Shown: positions 10,194-18,863, numbered from the stretch's first letter. The stretch is 37,419 nt of DNA from Cytidiella melzeri (GCA_022592445.1 JABYQR010000416.1:1-37419); one strand, 5' to 3'. The notes: generated from the sequence alone by a model not told the origin. Numbers and translations: made by a program.

Positions 10194-10217
10194 CGTTCCC
10201 ACGGGGGGACTGTGCCA
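10194..10217 (-). repeat. Right 24-bp TIR of helicase/DUF6589 element
   Basis: On the plus strand it begins CGTTCCCACGG and ends GACTGTGCCA, the exact reverse complement of 4044-4067. Confidence 0.75.
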
Positions 10218-10378
10218 GAACCACGCGCTTCAGTTCCAGCCTCTATTCCGAGGTACGAGGAACTAGAGGCTGGACACGAGCCTAGTGGCCCCTCACTCAA
10301 AGCACTCAAGTTCGAGGCATGCGAATGCGGCCTCCACTGCATCTTCCCCATGTCGAACTCGAGCGCAATAGAGGCCAT
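10218..10378 (-). pseudogene. Truncated minus-strand ORF abutting the right TIR
   Basis: ATG at 10378 opens a frame (MASIALEFDMGKMQWRPHSH...) of about 53 residues up to the right TIR and reads on into it. It runs divergently from the PUS4 remnant (125 bp between the starts), as a real gene might. If this was a host gene, the element cut it. I find no clear continuation on the far side of the element (left flank near 4043, where the frame would soon end). I do not recognise the protein. Confidence 0.2.
10235..10274. repeat. Hairpin next to right TIR
   Basis: TCCAGCCTCT at 10235-10244 pairs with AGAGGCTGGA at 10265-10274 around a 20-base spacer that itself has partial pairing. It lies 17 bp outside the right TIR. 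It could be part of the host flank or an extended element end; no counterpart is seen on the left. Confidence 0.5.
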
Positions 10379-11011
10379 TGTAGACTAAAGCCACATATCG
10401 TTGTTCTGTACACGGTTTTTCGTCAATACACCAAAGTCTGAGTCTACGCACCGTGCCAGCGCTCTTCGCGTAGTCTTCAAGTTGTCCTGAACGTTCGTAA
10501 CAATGCCAAAGCTTTAAAGGTACTCTCCTCCTTCCCCGTCTCTGGCCTCTTCGCAGTCGCATAGCCATCCAGACCAACTTCCATGTCAGTCGTCAACGAC
10601 ATCAAGAACCTCGTCATTGGCTCCCGTCTTTTCGTCGACGCCGACAAACTCAACCAGGCCAAGCCTTCTGGCAAGGGCTCGAAACGCGGCAGGTTTGCTC
10701 GAATTGTGGTCAAGATAGGACAGGGAGGCACGCTGGATCCCTTGGCGGATGGGGTTCTTGGTATTTAAACGTCGCTGTGCTCACTCGGCTTGTTTGTAAG
10801 TCTTTGCGTCTCGTCATTCTAGTCGTCTACAAAAAAGCTCTCCGAGTTCTTAGACTGCGTCAAGGTCCTCAAGTGTGTGGTGAACGTCACTCATTGACCC
10901 ATAGGAGTACAGAACCACCGCTCTTTTCGGCTGCGAGACCGACTCTTTCGATAGTCAGGGCGCAGTCGTACGCGTCGCGCCCTGGAAACACATCACACGC
11001 GAACAAGTCGA

Positions 11012-11020
11012 CTCTGCCCT
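11012..11020. repeat. Left 9-bp target-site duplication of MULE
   Basis: CTCTGCCCT, identical to 15023-15031. The length is typical of Mutator-like elements (8-11 bp). Confidence 0.9.
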
Positions 11021-11130
11021 GGATTGTCAGCCTGAACAAGGAGTTGCCTAATTGGGAGGTCACGTGCATGGTCGGCAACTCGGCGCTGAGGTGTGCAAGA
11101 TAGCGATCGTACGACCTGAAAGGCGGTTCG
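11021..11130 (+). repeat. Left TIR of MULE
   Basis: It starts GGATTGTCAGCCTGAACA, matching the reverse complement of 14913-15022. The outer 29 bp are identical. A shared GTCACGTGCA E-box-like CACGTG core lies inside both TIRs. Confidence 0.88.
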
Positions 11131-11336
11131 AGTGAGATTGGTTCGCGACAACGCCTGAAAATTTTATTGATCATGCATCATTCGAGAGCTCAACCTATAC
11201 AATGTTTGTTATTCCCAGTATGTAATCAGTAAGTAGACATAACAAAAATGTAATACTGCAATAGTAGTCTATCAGGGCGCACTAACATAATCGCGGGGGC
11301 GGACAGGCCGACGCGAACAGGTACCCAACATCCTCT

Positions 11337-14323
11337 ATGGCTACCCCTCCCCCCAGAAAGAAACCGAAAGCAAAGACTGCTTGCCGCCCCAAAACCCCGC
11401 CCACCTTCAGAGGCTTTATACATGTTAATGAAGCTGTTGCAAGCCGAGCCGAGCCTTACAAGTTACCACCCGAGTTGGCGAAGATTTATACCGATCGACT
11501 CTTCCTTGATGACAGCCAGCGCGAAGCAGTCCTGCTCATATATGCACGCGATCAACTGTTTTGTCAGAAATTTGACAGTGCAGACGAACACAGCCAACTT
11601 ACCGCTCGTGCAATCCTTGCCACAAATCACCTTGACACTGGTGCCCTGGACGAGCTGGGGAATAAGTGGAGCTGTAGATGGTCCAGTAGTGAAGGTGTCG
11701 GAGAGAAGGCAACTCAAAGACTGTTATATCAGTGGTGAGTACAGAACATCAAAACATTTACACATCAGTACTCAACTGCAATCGTAGCTCGTGTAGCTAC
11801 AGTCACGCAGCTCGCGGCTCGAGCAAGCGCAGTAACCCTGTCGACTTCACGGGATGTTTGGCGCACTGCGAGATTGTGTATCAAGTAACCACTCACCGAG
11901 TTCTCGTGATTCGCGGGCACTTGGAGCACAACGACGAGTGCTTGAGCGGTGCATTCGCACGCCCACCCGTGTTTCCAGTGCATCCATCTGTCTATAAACA
12001 TGCCCTTCAACTCCTCAAAAGCGGTGTCACTCTTGCTGATGTCAAGAAGACCAATCAGCAGATGTTTGCGGAGCAGAAGTACAGAGACATGCCGGACGAT
12101 TTAGCAAACTCACGATTTCGGTGGCTTCTTTCCCATAAAGACAACCGGTCCCTCTATCGACAATTCCATCGTCTTCGGGGAATCAAGATCTCAGAGCAAG
12201 ATTACATTAATCTCCATGAATGGCTTGATGTAGACTCACCGCAGTTCAATAAAACCCTTCGCGATGCTATCCACCATTATTCACCGAGAACGACCGAGGA
12301 AGAGCGTCTTGAAGTCTGTATCTCAACACCGGAAATGAATGACGCTGCATGGAGGTACGGACATCACTCACAGGTACTTCTCGATGGCACATTTGGAATC
12401 AGCAACAAGAAGATGCTTCTTTTCATCGTGATGGGGGTGGACGAGGCAAATCGAGGAGTTCCCATCGCCTTTTTCCTATTTTCTGCACCAAGCAAAAATC
12501 AGAAAACCGCTGCTGGATATGACACAAGCATCCTAGAAAAGGTGTTAGAGCAGTGGCGGCTGTCATTGGGAAGTCGGGACGGAGAGGACTTTGATGTTTG
12601 GGTGGCGATCACCGACACAGACCTTACAGAGCGCGGAGCCCTTCTTCGTGTCTTTCCCCACATAGTCCTCTTGATATGCAAATTCCATTTGCGGCAGTCA
12701 TGGAAGAACCACCGAACCAAATCGCTGAAAGGAACCTCATCCGACCATTGTGATCTCAAGTCTCGTCTTCGTCGAGTCGAAGACCTACTTCTCGAGACAG
12801 AAGATTTTACAAGCGCGAAATCTATTGTGAGTGACGAGAAAAGGGTGATACTTGCATTGCGGGGCGCGGGAGAATGTGATGAAGGTGCCTCGGCAGGCGC
12901 GGTAGAGCATCTTGACTACCTTGACTCCTATTGGCTACGCGAAGCACTGTGGGTGAGCTGGTCAAAGGCTGGACGGCTTCGCGCGGCAATACTTCTCAGG
13001 CGACCCATTAACGAGATTGTACCTACAACGAATCACCTTGAGTCGTTCAATGGAGTACTAAAGCGAAAACACTTACGTCGGTGGCAGAACAACGGGCGAC
13101 GGCTTCGGATTGACGTTCTGGTCCACGTTCTCGTGCTCCATGCCCTTCCTTCTATTTTCCAGCAGCGGCGCCTCGAGGACTCAGAATCAGCACGACGAGA
13201 CGCATTGCTGAGAAAACTTCCAGGCGGCACTATGATAATCGACTCACGCGGTCGCTCTTCACTTCCTTCTGTGCCAGCTGCATACTGGGCCGCCGATGAC
13301 GAGAGAGATCTTGCAGCCGCTACACTGGTCGGAAACCGTCAGATAAGTGTGCCGGTCTTGGACAACGAGGGAACTTACACCTTCGAATGTTTCTCGGCGC
13401 TTGCAACAGAGTTTGACCCGTCACCTGCGAAGTATACAATTACCTTCCGCCCTGCAGGTATGGTGACCTGTACTTGTCCTGACTTCGTCGGGCGAGGTCG
13501 TGTCTGCAAGCATATTCGCGCTGCTGCAGTGCAGACGGAACTGCTTCGGAGACAAGGCCTTCAGCTTCCTTACTTGCGGTCATGGGTGCCAAACTCTGAG
13601 GAAGAGGCATACCTTCTGCAGTGTCGCAGCCGTGCTCAAGCCCTTCCAATAGAAGTGGCAGCTCCACCGATATCCGCGTTGGATCCCGTCACGCAAGCTT
13701 CGATCGCGATCAATGATTTCCTCCGTGAAGGTGCTGACTCCGAAAATCCTCAACTGGGGTCTGAGCAACTGGAAGGGCATGACTTAAATGCCATCGGAAG
13801 GAGGATTGCCGATGAACTCACCTCGGATGGCGCATCTGATCTTGCTGACAGTGAGCACTCTGGGTTTGTGACACCAGGTCCGGACAATGACGACGCCGAC
13901 AACGCTGATGACGATACCCTATCAGCACGAGGCCCTCGACCCGACCTGGACTTTAACGAGCTGCAGCGAACCAATAAGCAAGCGCTAAATGAACAAACAA
14001 TTTCGCGCACCCTTCATGACCTCGAGAAGGTGGCACCTCGCCTCAACCAGATGGCAGAATGGCTATGCGATGCTCACCTGGCACAACATCTCAGTGCAGA
14101 CATCTCACGAGCACAGAAAGTACAATCTGTTTTGAACAGGCTCACCTGCCAGCTCGACCGGATGATCTTGGAAGTAGATCCTAGTCCATCCCGGGCAACT
14201 TTATCATGCCCTATGACCCCTCCGGCTCCGTCTCTCCGATCTACCAAGGCAAAGTACGGTATCATTGGGCCGCCGCGAGAGCTGCGAGCTGAGAAGCGAA
14301 AGGAGTCGTATGGTGTTCATTGA
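11337..14323 (+). CDS. MULE transposase with FLYWCH-like, DDE and SWIM domains
   Basis: Exons 11337-11734 and 11788-14323 are joined across a 53-bp GT-AG intron and give 977 residues from ATG 11337. The amino-terminal part (about 100-190) has the W-C...QCSCSYSHAAR...GCLAHCEI...GHLEHNDEC pattern of WRKY/GCM1 or FLYWCH-type zinc fingers, which bind TIR DNA in related proteins. The MULE catalytic domain follows: LLDGTFGI (D332), ITDTDLTER (D409) with the family CxxH (CKFH) after it, and NHLESFNGVLKRK (E551). A SWIM zinc finger CTCPDF...VCKH starts at residue 694. The tail has an acidic DNDDADNADDD stretch and a predicted helical region. All three catalytic acids and the frame are intact, so the element could be autonomous. 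It lies within 110-bp TIRs that carry a 9-bp duplication outside. Confidence 0.92.
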
Positions 14324-14366
14324 TGTAGTACATAGAACTTACACTGTACTGATCATTTCACAATAG

Positions 14367-14720
14367 TTATCGTCAGTCGCTCAGTGTCTCACTCCGTGCA
14401 AGTCGAACCTTCGGTCCTGCCACGCCTCCAGCGCACTCTCTGCGCATGAATATCACTCACCGTAAATATCACTCAACGCAGCGAACTTCGGCCGCCTCTC
14501 TCCGTTCCATCATAACACCGCCGAGGTGGTTTGAAGGGCTGCGCCGTGCTATGTTGCTCAGGCAGCAGCCTCTATGCACCTCCTCGTCGGTGTGCAATGA
14601 AGGTCCTCGCGGAGTAGTTATCGTGAGTCGCTCGTACGCCATCAATCCGCTAATCCGCTGGAGTAGTTGCTCAGTGTCTCACTCCGTGCGAGTCGAACCT
14701 TTGGTCCTGCCACGCCTCTG
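14367..14720 (+). repeat. Direct repeat in MULE 3' subterminal region
   Basis: The block GTTATCGTCAGTCGCTC...CTCACTCCGTGCAAGTCGAACC...GGTCCTGCCACGCCTC at 14367-14430 returns at 14618-14720 with an insertion of about 35 bases in the middle. This is a subterminal duplication between gene and right TIR. Confidence 0.65.
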
Positions 14721-14754
14721 GCGAGAGATCAAGAGTGGTGGTACCGGCAAATGT

Positions 14755-14869
14755 ATTCACTGGCGAGAGTTCAAGAGATATCACTCAACACAGCGAATGG
14801 ATTCACTGGCGAGAGTTCAAGAGATATCACTCAACGCAGCGAATGGATTCACTGGCGAGAGTTCAAGAG
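14755..14869 (+). repeat. 46-bp tandem repeat, 2.5 copies, in MULE
   Basis: Units start at 14755, 14801 and 14847 (ATTCACTGGCGAGAGTTCAA...), differing by one base over the first two. The third copy is cut after 23 bases. Related partial units occur near 14446-14480 and 14720. Subterminal repeats of this kind often bind transposase; that role here is inference. Confidence 0.85.
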
Positions 14870-14912
14870 TGGTGGTGGCGACGTTGGTGTTCGGTGTCTC
14901 GAACTGTCGTGG

Positions 14913-15022
14913 TGAACCGCCCCTCACGTGGCAGGATCGTAATCTCGCACGTCTCCGAGCCGAGTTCCCGTGCTTGCACGTGACATCCGTATAAGGCAAC
15001 TCCTTGTTCAGGCTGACAATCC
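14913..15022 (-). repeat. Right TIR of MULE
   Basis: It ends ...TCAGGCTGACAATCC and is the inverted partner of 11021-11130, identical over the outer 29 bp. Confidence 0.88.
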
Positions 15023-15031
15023 CTCTGCCCT
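15023..15031. repeat. Right 9-bp target-site duplication of MULE
   Basis: CTCTGCCCT, the same as 11012-11020. Reading across with one copy removed restores the PUS4 frame at this point. Confidence 0.9.
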
Positions 15032-15703
15032 ACCCAAATTCACGGGCGAAATCCAACAAACCCCATCCATGTGCGTCTGACTCCTTCTCCATTCACTCGT
15101 CCTACCTTATTGCCACTTTACATGTCAAGATTCTCAGCCCTAAAAATGGACGGTAAACCCCTGTATGACTACGCACGCGAGGGCATCCCCCTCCCACGAC
15201 CCATCGAAAAGCGCAAAGTGACCGTGTACAATCTGTCGGTTGTAGACTGGAAAGGCAACGCGCACGGCTACCGCTATCCCGAGAAGAAGTTCACAGACGA
15301 GCAAAAGGCTGCCGTCGAAAAAGCCATGCACGGGATCGAAGACCAGCTTCGCGTCAACGACGAGCCAGAGCAAGAAGGAGGGACAGACACGTCTGCAGTG
15401 GCTTGCGTACTGCAGATGAAAGTGTCAGGTGGGACATACGTGCGCTCTATTGTACACAACGTCGGACACGCCGTTGACTCGGCCGCACACGTCGTCACTC
15501 TCACACGCGTCCATCAAGGCCGGTTCACCCTCGAGCCGGAAGACGACAAGGACGTGGGGTGTGTGCCGTGGAGCGTGTTCGAGAATGCATGAAACGATCA
15601 AGGGGAGGCTGATACGGACGGGTGGAGAGAATGGGAGCGTGCGGTGATTGAGCATCTGGAAGTTGTCGAGGGTCGAAGAAGCGATGGCAAGAAGGAGGTG
15701 TAG

Positions 15704-16236
15704 GTGCGCGGTATGACAGTGAGTGCGTTGGCGTGTAGGGTGTTAGTCAGCTCGCGAGAGGACCATTCGCTCTGTGGACAGCTGACACCGTTTTCCCGCG
15801 AGGCCGACCTCCCATTCAATTTTCGACGCGGACGACTGCTTGTGCGAGATATTATAGCTTGGGAACAGAGCTTACTGCAGTTGAACGTACGGTGTAGCAT
15901 GCCGTGCGCTGTATGTACTTGTATTTAGAGCAAGTTCAGACAACACCACACCGATAGACTACATCTACAAGGCAGTTTTGCTGGATGTTTCTAGTTGTGA
16001 CCTAGAGTTTCCTGAACAACAGTACACACGACCGGGTTCCACCCGCCTCTACAATACAGCTGCAGTGTTTGTCTCATCCGAGTCCTTGTCACTGCACTAC
16101 TCGTTCTCTATCCACTCGTTCTGTTCCATTACGCAGAACTCGTCAAAAATCATCGATAGCATAAAAGTAGAGTAAGACGTACTGTACGGCGAAAATCCCT
16201 TCTTGCACAATCACAGCGGCAGAACTCGGCCCTGCG
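15704..16236. other. Intergenic region, no recognisable gene
   Basis: This is the 3' flank of the PUS4 remnant and of the minus-strand secreted-protein gene (the two are convergent). The open frames here are short, overlap each other on both strands and show no familiar motif. Confidence 0.5.
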
Positions 16237-16707
16237 TCACCGGATGTCCGAACGACGCCAGGCGCCATTTGATAGAATGTTCGCAACGCGAGACGGCAGA
16301 TCGTTCAACGGCGAGTTCGACTGTTCTGCCTGATGCTGCGGCCTTCTCTGTGCCGGCCGTCTCTGCAGTGGCGATGGCGGTGGCTTTCTGTACTGCGCCG
16401 GCCGTCTCTGGAGTGTTGGCAGTGCTGGTGGTGGTCTCGGAGGTAGCGCTGGTGGTGCTGGTGTTGCTTTCAATTTCATCCCAAACTTGAGGAGAGGTCT
16501 TGCAAAAAGTGACACCCGTTTGTGAAGATCAACTGTATGAACTACATCACGCGGGTTTGACACTGTGGCTTGGCCCCGTCTCTCCAAGTTAGGGTAGTTG
16601 GGATAGCCAGATGATCCTCTACTGCCATAGGGGGCGGCAGACACAGCCACTGAATAGAGTGTGCAGACGATGGTGGCAAACAAAACAAAGAAGTATGAGA
16701 ACCGCAT
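16237..16707 (-). CDS. Small secreted proline/arginine-rich protein, paralog of 3257 gene
   Basis: The product is 156 residues, single exon, from ATG 16707. It has a signal peptide MRFSYFFVLFATIVCTLYSV with AVSAAP at about 24, then PYGSRGSSGYPNYPNLERRG. Dibasic sites ERRG (about 43) and HKRV (about 64) could be Kex2 cuts. The carboxy half is low complexity, with a proline-rich run and the repeated unit LQRRPAQ (twice) in a basic P/R/Q context. The start (MR, hydrophobic core, APYGSR) and the 200 bp upstream match the gene at 3257. The carboxy halves are not alike, so either one has been replaced or they evolve fast. Secretion is well supported; an effector or peptide-precursor role is inference. 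Confidence 0.55.
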   Translation of the reverse strand: MRFSYFFVLFATIVCTLYSVAVSAAPYGSRGSSGYPNYPNLERRGQATVSNPRDVVHTVDLHKRVSLFARPLLKFGMKLKATPAPPALPPRPPPALPTLQRRPAQYRKPPPSPLQRRPAQRRPQHQAEQSNSPLNDLPSRVANILSNGAWRRSDIR

Positions 16708-16925
16708 GATGGTACTTATAGGATGTGAATGGGCAATTTGAGAATTTTGGAGAGTTGAAAAAGACAGCTAGCTGTAAGAACAGTTTCAGCACAGTGACCT
16801 GAAAAGAAGTCCAACAGACAGTGATATACTGACCAACCAGTGCTGAAGCAGTGAAATGATGTGGAGTGATGAGGATATGCTGAGGTATAAGGATGGTGAC
16901 CAGGAGCTTCTTATATTGTGTGGCT
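16708..16925 (-). promoter_or_regulatory. Conserved upstream/leader region of secreted-protein gene
   Basis: Read on the minus strand toward the ATG: ACAATATAAGAAGC (a possible TATA box near 16914), CTGGTCACCATCCTTATA, TTGGTCAGTATATCACTG, GCTGAAACTGTTCTTACAGC, AAATTGCCC and CATCCTATA. Several blocks are shared, in order, with 3023-3256 upstream of the paralog. Confidence 0.4.
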
Positions 16926-17386
16926 CATGTGCAGTGCTGACACAACAAACAAAAGAAAACTTCCAGGGTTTGGAAATGTCTGTTTCAGGGGTTGATGGTA
17001 GTTACAATACCTGAAGAATGAAGAAGAGATGTTTCAGTGTGCACCAGCACATGGATGCTTTTCTTGGCCACCAAAGTGTGGGAATTTAGTGAGAGATACA
17101 ATCTGTAACAGTTTCAGAAATATTAAAGCAATGAATACAGTTGATGGCATCATGCTGGCTTTGTTATCAGCCCTTTATAACTTTGTATCAGATCAGTTTT
17201 CTAATCAAAATGCAAGTTCTGATTTTTACAAACTGCATATAGGCACAAGTCTATACATTCTATACATCACTGGACTTGCAGGAGTAGGGCCATTAAGTGG
17301 CAAGTGTTGCAAACAGTCTTTGCACCTTAGTATTTTTCTTCATTTCTTTGATTATCCTGATAACTAGTTTTCTTCCTTACACTTGC
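16926..17386. other. AT-rich region, no recognisable gene
   Basis: One plus-strand open frame of about 110 codons (17029-17367) exists, but it has no recognisable motif and its codon use is AT-biased like the gene-free DNA around it. I do not call it a gene. Confidence 0.45.
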
Positions 17387-17845
17387 CTTGACAATCCAAC
17401 TTGTCTTTCCTTCCTTATTCCCTGATCCTCATTTCCTCCATTCAACACGGACTATGATGTCATTAGTTACCTTCTTGGTTTCCATTCAAACCTTGGATCT
17501 CACTCCAATTGGCTACCGTGGCCTTGTTTCCACCCTTGACCTTTCTATATCTCTGTTACCGTTCCATTGGGTCCAACCCTGTTATGAACGCTCTTCACAC
17601 TCTGCTATTTTCTTCTTTTCTTGTAACAGTAGCTATCCATTTCTTTGCTGTGTCTTGACAATCCAACTTGTCCTTCCCCCATCACTTTCAATCCCTTGTC
17701 ATTTCCATTCAACACGGACTATTATGTCATTGACTTCCCCTTCTTTGTTCTTGTTACTTCGGACCTAACTCTGATTGGTTGCCATTGCCTCGGCTCTACC
17801 CTCGGTTCTTCCATAGCTCTGTTACCGTTCTATTGGGTCCAACCC
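17387..17845 (+). repeat. Diverged tandem duplication, period about 267 bp
   Basis: CTTGACAATCCAACTTGTC occurs at 17387 and 17654. Each copy continues through CATTCAACACGGACTAT-ATGTCATT and ends CTGTTACCGTTC-ATTGGGTCCAACCC. It leads directly into the 28-bp array. Confidence 0.7.
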
Positions 17846-17958
17846 CGTCTATCCCCTGTTTAGGGTTCAACCCCTTCTATCCCCTGTTTTGGGTCCAACC
17901 CCGTCTATCCCCTGTTTTGGGTTCAACCCTGTCTATCTCCTGTTTTGGGTTCAACCCC
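17835..17958 (+). repeat. 28-bp tandem repeat, about 4.4 copies
   Basis: The unit is GGGTTCAACCCC followed by GTCTATCCCCTGTTTT, with units starting at 17835, 17863, 17891, 17919 and 17947. It alternates GGGTCC/GGGTTC. The GGGTTCAACCC core is nearly palindromic. It is a minisatellite. Confidence 0.88.
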
Positions 17959-18058
17959 TTTTCTATTGTTCTTTGACTCATGTTCCATCTCTTTATTGTT
18001 AATTGTTCTTTCTTTCCATTCCATTGATTGGTTACCACTATGTTGGACTGGTCCAAAG

Positions 18059-18504
18059 GTAGTTAGGCCAATATGTATAAATAGCTGCTAGACATGGGGC
18101 TAGATCCTAAGTCTATCCACTTTGTATCAATATTCCTTCTAGCAATCCATCATCTGTCTTCCATTGTGCTTGACAGCAACCACGTGGCCTAGGCCATCAT
18201 TCAACCTTGGGTGTAGTTACACTGAGGGGTTTTGACTTGACAACTTGTCTCTTGACAATAGTCGGTCTTAACAGCAAGATACAAGTCCTGATGTCCAAAA
18301 TATAACGTAGATATTGTACATCTTTGTTCAACTATATTGAGACTCCGTTGTGACTCCCCATCAGTCTCAGATCAATGTAATGCTACAACCTTTCATCCCT
18401 ATCTCTTTGTCTGACCACCACCTCAGTCTCTGCTCTCTACACTCTTGTACCCTTCTAATAATCTTGAATAACAGGAGGTGTTTAGTTGGTAGCAGAGCAT
18501 GTTT
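18059..18504 (+). mobile_element. Possible remnant of plus-oriented LTR end with primer-binding site
   Basis: TGTATAAATAGC near 18074 looks like a TATA box followed by a transcribed leader. At 18487-18498, TGGTAGCAGAGC resembles the primer site complementary to the 3' end of initiator tRNA-Met. The copia element at 18505 begins six bases later and would have interrupted this older element. No coding remnant of it is recognised to the right of 23707. The 5' end of this LTR is not located; the tandem repeats at 17.4-18.0 kb might belong to it. Confidence 0.3.
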
Positions 18505-18863
18505 TGTAGGGTTACGAGAGGCTCAATCTAAAGTACGCAAAGCATGTAAGGAGAACTCAGTTAGCCTCGAACGTATAGTGAGGAAACTAAATGAATAACA
18601 CGCCGGCTAACCTAAAGTACGCGAAACGTGTAAGGAGAACTACGGTACATCAGATACTGTAGGAATCGATATAACATGAACCTAGCTTACCTCAGTTAGC
18701 CTCAAACATATAGTGAGGAAACTGAGGAACAGCCATGCAATGCGCGAGCGTGTTAAGTAAACAATTATGTAATCTATCAACTGTATAGTGCTCGTGCGTG
18801 AGTCCGTAAAAGGAAAGTGAGAAAGAACGTTACGTTCATGCCCGATGAACTAAGAAAACTACA
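18505..18863 (-). repeat. 3' LTR of copia element
   Basis: 359 bp, beginning TGTAGGGTTACGAG on the plus strand and ending AGAAAACTACA. It aligns without gaps with 23349-23707. By eye I count about 19 differences, all transitions, most of them CG versus CA or TG. Confidence 0.92.

Larger units (their letters stand above)
4044..10217. mobile_element. Putative TIR-bounded element carrying RecQ-like helicase and DUF6589 genes
   Basis: A perfect 24-bp inverted repeat (outer half TGGCACAGTCCC, inner half CCCGTGGGAACG) occurs at 4044-4067 and 10194-10217. The 6174 bp between holds two genes and almost nothing else: a RecQ-like helicase (+) and a DUF6589-type protein (-), convergent, with overlapping 3' ends. 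Each start codon lies 140-160 bp inside its TIR. A GTT/AAC match just outside the repeats, with a one-base slip, could extend it slightly. No direct repeat flanks the termini. The repeat is too long to be chance at exactly these places, so I read the unit as a mobile element. Whether the DUF6589 protein is the transposase is inference. I know of no named family with this content. Confidence 0.65.
11021..15022 (+). mobile_element. Complete Mutator-like element (MULE), 4002 bp
   Basis: The ends are GGATTGTCAG... at 11021 and ...CTGACAATCC at 15022. The TIRs are about 110 bp, perfect over the first 29 bases (GGATTGTCAGCC to GAGTTGCCT) and then roughly 75-80 percent alike. A perfect 9-bp duplication flanks the unit. 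It carries one transposase gene with an intact frame (11337-14323). The segment from 14324 to about 14910 holds tandem repeats. It sits in a coding exon of the PUS4 remnant, in the same orientation. Confidence 0.92.
10503..15703 (+). pseudogene. PUS4: tRNA pseudouridine-55 synthase (PUS4/TruB family), broken by MULE insertion
   Basis: Pieces of a TruB-family enzyme, which makes pseudouridine-55 in the T-loop of tRNA, run from 10503 to 11020 and resume at 15032. Diagnostic parts are TSMSVVNDIK, KIGQGGTLDPLADGVL (with the catalytic aspartate region GGTLDPLA), then after a 40-bp intron EYRTTALFGCETDSFDS, and after the insertion FSALKMDGKPLYDYAREG and GGTYVRSIVHNVG. Lesions are: an apparent one-base loss just after the ATG at 10503; a TAG at 10562-10564; a missing short segment and unclear splice after DGVL near 10765; the 4-kb MULE with its 9-bp duplication; and a TGA at 15590-15592, after which the frame stays open to a TAG at 15701. 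A 59-bp intron at 15071-15129 follows the insertion. The copy cannot make the enzyme. A working copy presumably exists elsewhere. Confidence 0.85.

Noticed and set aside
4044..10217. Helitron
   Set aside because: There is no Rep/HUH motif, and the ends are inverted repeats rather than a TC...CTRR pair.
11732..11787. Transposase starting at 11732 as an independent frame
   Set aside because: The upstream exon from ATG 11337 joins across a 53-bp intron and completes the zinc-finger pattern; the frame before 11788 is intron.
15071..15592. A separate 173-residue TruB-like gene
   Set aside because: It is the 3' part of the PUS4 remnant; the first 59 bases are an intron, and the MULE duplication shows that it was continuous with 10503-11020.
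17029..17367. 112-codon plus-strand frame
   Set aside because: No signal peptide, no motif and AT-rich codons; not separable from chance.
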